From Sulfitobacter geojensis (GTDB lineage: Bacteria > Pseudomonadota > Alphaproteobacteria > Rhodobacterales > Rhodobacteraceae), in NCBI RefSeq assembly GCF_000622325.1, contig NZ_JASE01000005.1, positions 1,922,001-1,986,000 on the forward strand: a stretch of 64,000 nt of DNA. The letters run 5' to 3'. The notes under the pieces were generated by a model that had not been told where the DNA came from, did not search any database, and saw only the letters and a list, made by a program, of their open reading frames with translations. The translations under genes and the position numbers were made by a program. How positions within the stretch are numbered: position 1 is the first letter of the stretch; the number at the start of each line of letters is the position of its first letter. Below are positions 61,980 through 64,000 of this stretch, piece by piece.

Positions 61980-62006
61980 CGCTAAAATAGTTTAGCGTTA
62001 AACTAT
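61980..62006. promoter_or_regulatory. Overlapping palindromes upstream of pdhA
   Basis: Two inverted repeats share bases: CGCTAAA (61980-61986) with TTTAGCG (61991-61997) around ATAG, and ATAGTTTA (61987-61994) with TAAACTAT (61999-62006) around GCGT. They lie 32-58 bases before the pdhA ATG, in promoter position. The shape fits a dimeric repressor operator with two overlapping sites. The regulator is not known. Confidence 0.5.
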
Positions 62007-62095
62007 ATCTTATCGGATTCGCCGGCGAATGGGTAGAGGGTTTTGAAAACGATGCGGTCTGCGGCATCAATCTGACCGTTTTCGCGCCGCCTGGT

Positions 62096-62395
62096 TTAGC
62101 GGATCACGATCTCGTCGCTGCGCACCATTCCCAATACGCGGCGGGCCTGTTCGTCCAGCAGGTCAAGATCAAGGTAATCGTCCGACATCCGCTTGGTCAG
62201 GTTTTCCATCCGCGCCACGTCGTTTTCAACCTGTGTCAGCTTGTGGCGCAGGTCCTCGCTTTCGGCGACGATCTCCGCCCGGCGGAACAGGCCAAAGTCA
62301 CCCTGCACGGCGGCAAAGGTGAAATAAAGACTAAGCGCAAAGGCGATTGCAAAGAAAAACAATGTGCCAAACGCGGGGCGGGATGTGCGGTTCAT
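62096..62395 (-). CDS. Septum formation initiator (FtsB/DivIC family)
   Basis: A 99-residue single-pass protein with helix LFFFAIAFALSLYFTFAAVQG and a coiled coil (ESEDLRHKLTQVENDVARMENLTKRM) that should join the FtsQ-type divisome subcomplex. ATG 62395 is the start; 38 extra codons upstream lack resemblance. The gene stands between pgk and pdhA on the same strand, a common alphaproteobacterial order, and may be cotranscribed with pdhABC. Confidence 0.88.
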   Translation of the reverse strand: MNRTSRPAFGTLFFFAIAFALSLYFTFAAVQGDFGLFRRAEIVAESEDLRHKLTQVENDVARMENLTKRMSDDYLDLDLLDEQARRVLGMVRSDEIVIR

Positions 62396-62521
62396 ACGGG
62401 TCTGCCTTGATGCGTCTCTTGATGGACGTGTCAGAGCACTATGCCACAGGTGATTCGTTTTGTGAATCCCTATTGCACCTAAACCCCGTGTTTTCGGGGG
62501 TTTAGGCACATTTTTGCGCGA

Positions 62522-63724
62522 TTATACGGGACGCCCTTCAAGCGCGGCAACGCCGGGCAGCGTTTTGCCCTCCATCCATTCCAGAAATGCGCCGCCCGCC
62601 GTGGAAATATAGGTGAAATCATCTGCCACACCGGCCTTGTTCAAAGCGGCAACCGTGTCACCCCCCCCCGCGACCGACACCAGCGTACCGTCCTTGGTCT
62701 GTTTGGCTGCAATCTGTGCGGCACCAACCGTGGCCGTGTCAAAGGGCGCAATTTCGAACGCCCCGAGCGGACCGTTCCAGATCAGTGTTTTCAACCCCTC
62801 GAACGCTACGCGTACAACTTCGATGCTTTTAGGGCCGGCATCCAGCACCATCTGGTCGCTGCCAAGTTTGGTGTCCGCGCCCAGTTGCGCCACCTCATGG
62901 GCGGCACCGGCGGCAAATTCGCGGGCGACCAAACCATCCTGCGGCAGGATCACGCGGCATCCGGCGCGTTCGGCTTGTGCCAGAATATCGCGGGCCGTGT
63001 CATAAAAATCAGGCTCTTGCAGGGAGGCTCCCATATCAGCGCCCATCGCACCGAGGAAGGTATTGGCCATGCCCCCGCCGATGATCAACGTGTCCAGACG
63101 GTTCACCAGATTTTCCAAAAGCGCGATCTTGGTGGATACTTTCGCACCGCCCACCACCGCCCCGACGGGGCGTTCAGGTTTAGACAAAGCGGCCTCCAGC
63201 GCGCGCAGTTCGGCTTGCATCAGGCGTCCTGCACAAGACGGCAAATGTTGCGCGATGCCGCTGGTGGAAGCATGCGCACGGTGCGCCGCCGAAAAGGCAT
63301 CATTGCAAAATACATCGCCCAAACCGGCCAGCCGCTGCGCAAAGGCGGCATCATTGGCCTCTTCGCCGGGATAAAACCGGATATTTTCAAGCAGCAGAAC
63401 ATCTGCAGTTTCGGCATCACCACCCAGTGTTTCCGCCGCTTCCAGCGTTTCAAGCAGAACAACCTTTGACCCCAGCGCCTGTTCCAAGGTGGGCAATACC
63501 TGTGCAAGGCTCATTTCTGCGTTGACCTTGCCCTTGGGGCGACCGAAATGCGCCAGCAACATCGGCTTACCGCCCTTGGCAAGAATGTCGCGGACCGTTG
63601 GCACAATCCGTTCGATCCGCGTAGCGTCGGTAACGCGGCCCTCTTCAACCGGTACGTTAATATCTACCCGCACCAACACGCGTTTGCCTGCCAATTCCAG
63701 ATCGTCCAGCGATTTCCAGCCCAT
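62522..63724 (-). CDS. pgk: Phosphoglycerate kinase
   Basis: Glycolytic kinase transferring phosphate from 1,3-bisphosphoglycerate to ADP, 400 residues. Signatures are [14 protein letters not shown] near residue 14, [11 protein letters not shown], the hinge region [16 protein letters not shown] and the C-terminal nucleotide loop [15 protein letters not shown]. The start [14 protein letters not shown] is chosen at 63724; ATG 63745 adds seven residues and also has an upstream AAGG, so it remains possible. Confidence 0.97.
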   Translation of the reverse strand: MGWKSLDDLELAGKRVLVRVDINVPVEEGRVTDATRIERIVPTVRDILAKGGKPMLLAHFGRPKGKVNAEMSLAQVLPTLEQALGSKVVLLETLEAAETLGGDAETADVLLLENIRFYPGEEANDAAFAQRLAGLGDVFCNDAFSAAHRAHASTSGIAQHLPSCAGRLMQAELRALEAALSKPERPVGAVVGGAKVSTKIALLENLVNRLDTLIIGGGMANTFLGAMGADMGASLQEPDFYDTARDILAQAERAGCRVILPQDGLVAREFAAGAAHEVAQLGADTKLGSDQMVLDAGPKSIEVVRVAFEGLKTLIWNGPLGAFEIAPFDTATVGAAQIAAKQTKDGTLVSVAGGGDTVAALNKAGVADDFTYISTAGGAFLEWMEGKTLPGVAALEGRPV

Positions 63725-63850
63725 CAAATTCGTCCCTTTGTGCATATTTACCTTATGGTTTTGCCTTTCTGGGCCGAATGGTCAATGCACTCGCTTGGCA
63801 ATCGGGCAGATCATGCCTAGTTAGGGGTAAATGAGTTAAAGGAGCGCCCA

Positions 63851-64000
63851 ATGGCCGAGATCAAAGACCCGGAAAACACCATCCTGATGGAACTGAAGGA
63901 CGGCACCGTCACTATCGAACTGATGCCAAATCTGGCACCAAAGCATGTCGAGCGCATGAAAGAACTGGCCCGCGCCGGTAAATATGACAATGTCTGCTTT
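63851..64000 (+). CDS. Peptidyl-prolyl cis-trans isomerase, cyclophilin type (5' part)
   Basis: The window ends inside this gene. The 50 visible codons translate to a cyclophilin start: ENTILMELKDGTVTIELMPNLAPKHVERMKELARAG and then YDNVCF, matching the family beginning that leads to the F-x-R-V-I region. AAAGGAG precedes ATG 63851. Divergent from pgk across 126 bases. Confidence 0.9.
   Translation, partial: MAEIKDPENTILMELKDGTVTIELMPNLAPKHVERMKELARAGKYDNVCF

Overview
The window is alphaproteobacterial chromosome, almost certainly Rhodobacterales and probably the Roseobacter group. The evidence is a complete Rhodobacter-type gene transfer agent (GTA) cluster, a pyruvate dehydrogenase E1-beta with its own lipoyl domain, a DUF2312/GapR protein, an NDUFA12-type complex I protein, an acidic C-terminal extension on ribosomal protein L9, and moderately high GC throughout. 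The genus is not fixed by what I can read. No rRNA, tRNA, CRISPR array, insertion sequence or integrase was seen.

Left third (1-20 kb). The 3' part of a kynureninase gene is followed by a zinc uptake locus, zur-znuC-znuB on the minus strand divergent from znuA, with a palindromic Zur-type operator between them. Both ZnuA and ZnuC carry unusual His-rich segments. Next come clpP-clpX, a RidA-family gene, a two-domain FkbM/GT61 glycan-type enzyme, an NDUFA12-like protein overlapping a DUF2155 protein, then accB-accC-aat on the minus strand, an acyl-CoA synthetase, and a five-gene branched-chain amino acid type ABC transporter (liv) divergent from a DUF2083/XRE regulator.

Middle (20-42 kb). A signalling group combines a single-domain response regulator, a small membrane protein, a solute-symporter/histidine-kinase hybrid and a FliM/FliN-domain protein with a Leu-Pro-Asp repeat tail. 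Then a persulfide dioxygenase-like hydrolase with its DUF442 partner, GapR, trigger factor, rpsF-rpsR-rplI, a MATE exporter, a YceI protein facing a cytochrome b561-YceI fusion, and the fatty acid cluster fabD / ClpP-fold lipoprotein / fabG / acpP / GNAT / fabF / mltG.

GTA (42.6-57.3 kb). Seventeen head and tail genes (g1 to g15 with g3.5 and g10.1) follow the RcGTA order on the plus strand, many with ATGA or GTGA overlaps. There is no integrase, lysis module or attachment site, as expected for a domesticated particle. A promoter-like element followed by a strong terminator hairpin lies just upstream of g1 and looks like an attenuator or small RNA. A second structured element sits between the capsid and connector genes.

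Right end (57.3-64 kb). cysE faces the minus-strand pdhA-pdhB-pdhC operon across a bidirectional terminator. A septum initiator (FtsB/DivIC type) and pgk follow, and the window ends inside a cyclophilin gene.

The most interesting features are the putative attenuator in front of the GTA, the intercistronic RNA structure after the capsid gene, the sensor/response-regulator/FliM-like group, and overlapping palindromes in front of pdhA. All regulatory calls were made by eye from base pairing and motif matches.
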